From contig JWIH01000010.1 of NCBI GenBank assembly GCA_000814665.1, forward strand, positions 186,001-250,000: DNA of 64,000 bases. Direction: 5' to 3'. The DNA is from Pseudoalteromonas flavipulchra NCIMB 2033 = ATCC BAA-314 (GTDB lineage Bacteria; Pseudomonadota; Gammaproteobacteria; Enterobacterales; Alteromonadaceae). A program made the translations under genes and the position numbers. This document shows, piece after piece, positions 62,474 through 64,000 of this stretch. How positions within the stretch are numbered: the first letter of the stretch is position 1; the number at the start of each line of letters is the position of its first letter. A model generated the notes under the pieces. That model saw nothing but the letters and a program-made list of their open reading frames with translations, did no database searches and was not told the DNA's origin.

Positions 62474-64000
62474 ATGAAACAAGCTTCGATTAAAAACAAA
62501 CTCTTATTCTTTGTAACAGCATTAGTAACGAGTTTGGTTGTTATATTAGTGACAACAATGTGGTTTCACCTTGCAGCAGAAAATACCAAGCAAAGTGAAG
62601 GGGTCCAACAAGCGATTTATGATGAAATATCCCAAGGTCTTATCGCTAAAGGCAATCAATATGGGCAACGTGTGGCTGGCTTTATCAATGAAGCCTATCG
62701 TGTTCCTTATACTTTGGCGGGTGTACTATCTCATACCGCCGAGCAGGATCCTCTGAGCCGTGAACAAGTGCAAGAAATTGTCAATGGTGCGCTAAAGCAA
62801 AATCGCTTTGTGTCTTCTATGTATGCACAGTTTGAACCGAATGGTTACGATGGCAATGATGCCAGTAATCAAGGTGGTTCGAGTCACTCTGTGCCGGGTG
62901 CTGGTACCTTAGAGCTCTACTTTACTCAAGAAGCCAATGGTCCGATGCAACAAAAAGTTGAGTCGGCAGAAGAAAAATATGCCGATGCAATCAATGAGTT
63001 TGGCCTACGAGAAGCCGAGTGGTATCTGTGCGCAAAAGATAAAGTAGCGCCGTGTATCATGGAGCCCTATTTATATGAAATTTCTCCGGGCAACAAAATG
63101 CTGATGACCTCATTGACCACGCCAGTCGTGGTCAATCGTCAATTTAGAGGCTTAGTGGGCGTAGATGTAAATTTGCCGATTTTTCAAACTATGGTCGACG
63201 AGCTCTCAAACTCGCTTTACTCAGGAGCCGCTAAGGTAACCTTGTTAAGTGAGCTGGGTCTTGTTGTGGGTTCTAGTCACTACAAAAATTTAGCCCGCCC
63301 ACTTGCTGAGTCGACAAAGTCAGATAGGGCTGAGGTGTTAAAATCGCTGCACACAGGTTCAGGGATTAAAGAGCTTGGTGAAGATTTAGTCGTAGCAGTA
63401 CCTATCAACATTGCGTTGCCAAACACCACTTGGTCTCTGGTAATCGAACTGCCTAAGGCAATTGCACTGAGTTCTGCTACAACGCTGCAAAGCCAGCTGG
63501 AGGAGTCGACAAACTCCGTTGGTCGCTGGATGCTCATTATCGGTATCGTTATTGCTGTTATTGGCATTGCCATTGCGGTGGTATTAGTGAACACAATTAT
63601 TGGTCCGCTTACGCATATTCAGGAGCGGGTAGAGAACTTAGCTTCTAGCGAAGGCGATTTAACGCATGAACTAGAAGTGAGTCATCATGCTGAGTTGATT
63701 GCCTTGGCACATGGCTTTAACCGCTTTACTGATAAACTACGAAAGATGATTGATGACCTCAAAGGTCTTGCTGAATCTTCCTACGAGCAGTCGCATCGAA
63801 CAACAGAAGCCGCGATAAACATCAAAAACAAAGTCGCTAATCAGCACTTAGAAATAGATAGCGTAGTTACTGCAATTAACGAACTCAGTGCAACTGCTTC
63901 AGAGGTGGCTCGGGCATCGGAAAAAGCGGCTGCAAGTACGAATCAGGCCGCAGATCAAGTTCAGCAAAGCGAACAAAGCATCATTAAAACGACCGAAACG
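62474..64000 (+). CDS. Methyl-accepting chemotaxis protein (truncated by window edge)
   Basis: 509 codons are visible and the frame is open at base 64000. TM1 at about 8-30 (KLLFFVTALVTSLVVILVTTMW); a periplasmic double-Cache-like ligand domain (about 35-355) with YAQFEPNGYDGND, GLVGVDVNLPIFQTMVDELS and a second-lobe VVGSSHYK; TM2 at about 355-375 (WMLIIGIVIAVIGIAIAVVLV); a HAMP domain (about 378-430, VNTIIGPLTHIQERVENLASSEGDLT); and the start of the methylated coiled coil (NELSATASEVARASEKAA). The conserved signalling tip lies beyond the window. Transcribed from a sigma-28 promoter, fitting the flagellar regulon. Ligand unknown; Cache domains often bind amino acids or organic acids. Confidence 0.92.
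   Translation, partial: MKQASIKNKLLFFVTALVTSLVVILVTTMWFHLAAENTKQSEGVQQAIYDEISQGLIAKGNQYGQRVAGFINEAYRVPYTLAGVLSHTAEQDPLSREQVQEIVNGALKQNRFVSSMYAQFEPNGYDGNDASNQGGSSHSVPGAGTLELYFTQEANGPMQQKVESAEEKYADAINEFGLREAEWYLCAKDKVAPCIMEPYLYEISPGNKMLMTSLTTPVVVNRQFRGLVGVDVNLPIFQTMVDELSNSLYSGAAKVTLLSELGLVVGSSHYKNLARPLAESTKSDRAEVLKSLHTGSGIKELGEDLVVAVPINIALPNTTWSLVIELPKAIALSSATTLQSQLEESTNSVGRWMLIIGIVIAVIGIAIAVVLVNTIIGPLTHIQERVENLASSEGDLTHELEVSHHAELIALAHGFNRFTDKLRKMIDDLKGLAESSYEQSHRTTEAAINIKNKVANQHLEIDSVVTAINELSATASEVARASEKAAASTNQAADQVQQSEQSIIKTTET

Overview
The window reads as a chromosomal segment of a marine gammaproteobacterium, most likely Pseudoalteromonas (order Alteromonadales). The basis is the tRNA-fMet-rimP-nusA-infB-rbfA-truB-rpsO-pnp-nlpI core cluster in its gammaproteobacterial order, TyrR, OmpW, an IbpA-type Hsp20, a DUF3019/MipA pair, a secreted multidomain chitinase and a group-2 Mrp antiporter with fused A and B subunits. 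The genus is inferred from gene content; no database search was possible. I see no insertion sequence, prophage or CRISPR array.

Layout. 1-9 kb: end of a LysR regulator, an MFS exporter, a large secreted GH18 chitinase, a VOC protein, three short cysteine-containing peptides sharing a basic leader that ends in AGG, a CDP-glycerol glycerophosphotransferase-like enzyme, a nitronate-monooxygenase-like flavoprotein and a 59-residue two-helix membrane protein. 9-27.6 kb: one seven-gene minus-strand operon whose genes overlap or nearly abut, built around relatives of the poly-gamma-glutamate proteins CapA, PgsC and PgsB. Four further proteins are present: a CHASE2-GAF-PAS-like receptor, a membrane-anchored periplasmic protein, a possible polymer hydrolase and a predicted outer-membrane barrel. 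This is the most unusual part of the window and could be a trans-envelope polyamide (polyglutamate-like) synthesis and export machine.

27.9-44 kb: tyrR, a thioesterase, ompW, dapE, ibpA with a sigma-32-like promoter and a possible RNA thermometer, two small membrane proteins, a secreted phospholipase-C-fold protein in an operon with a parvulin-like protein, mipA-DUF3019, an operon of two cryptochrome/photolyase proteins (FeS-BCP type and CRY-DASH type), a lipoprotein, a globin-like protein and a delta-type carbonic anhydrase.

44.3-56.3 kb: two 122-bp tandem repeats that are degenerate copies of the adjacent tRNA-fMet, then the transcription/translation cluster with clear leader hairpins and terminators (including a long stem-loop before pnp), a roughly 200-bp MITE-like palindromic element, and nlpI coupled to a zinc-peptidase-like gene. 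56.5-64 kb: the complete mrp operon for Na+/H+ antiport, then the start of a chemoreceptor gene behind a perfect sigma-28 promoter; the receptor runs off the right edge.

Starts were moved inward from the longest open frame wherever a Shine-Dalgarno sequence, family alignment, signal peptide or operon junction argued for it; each case is noted. All functions are predictions from sequence reading and family memory.
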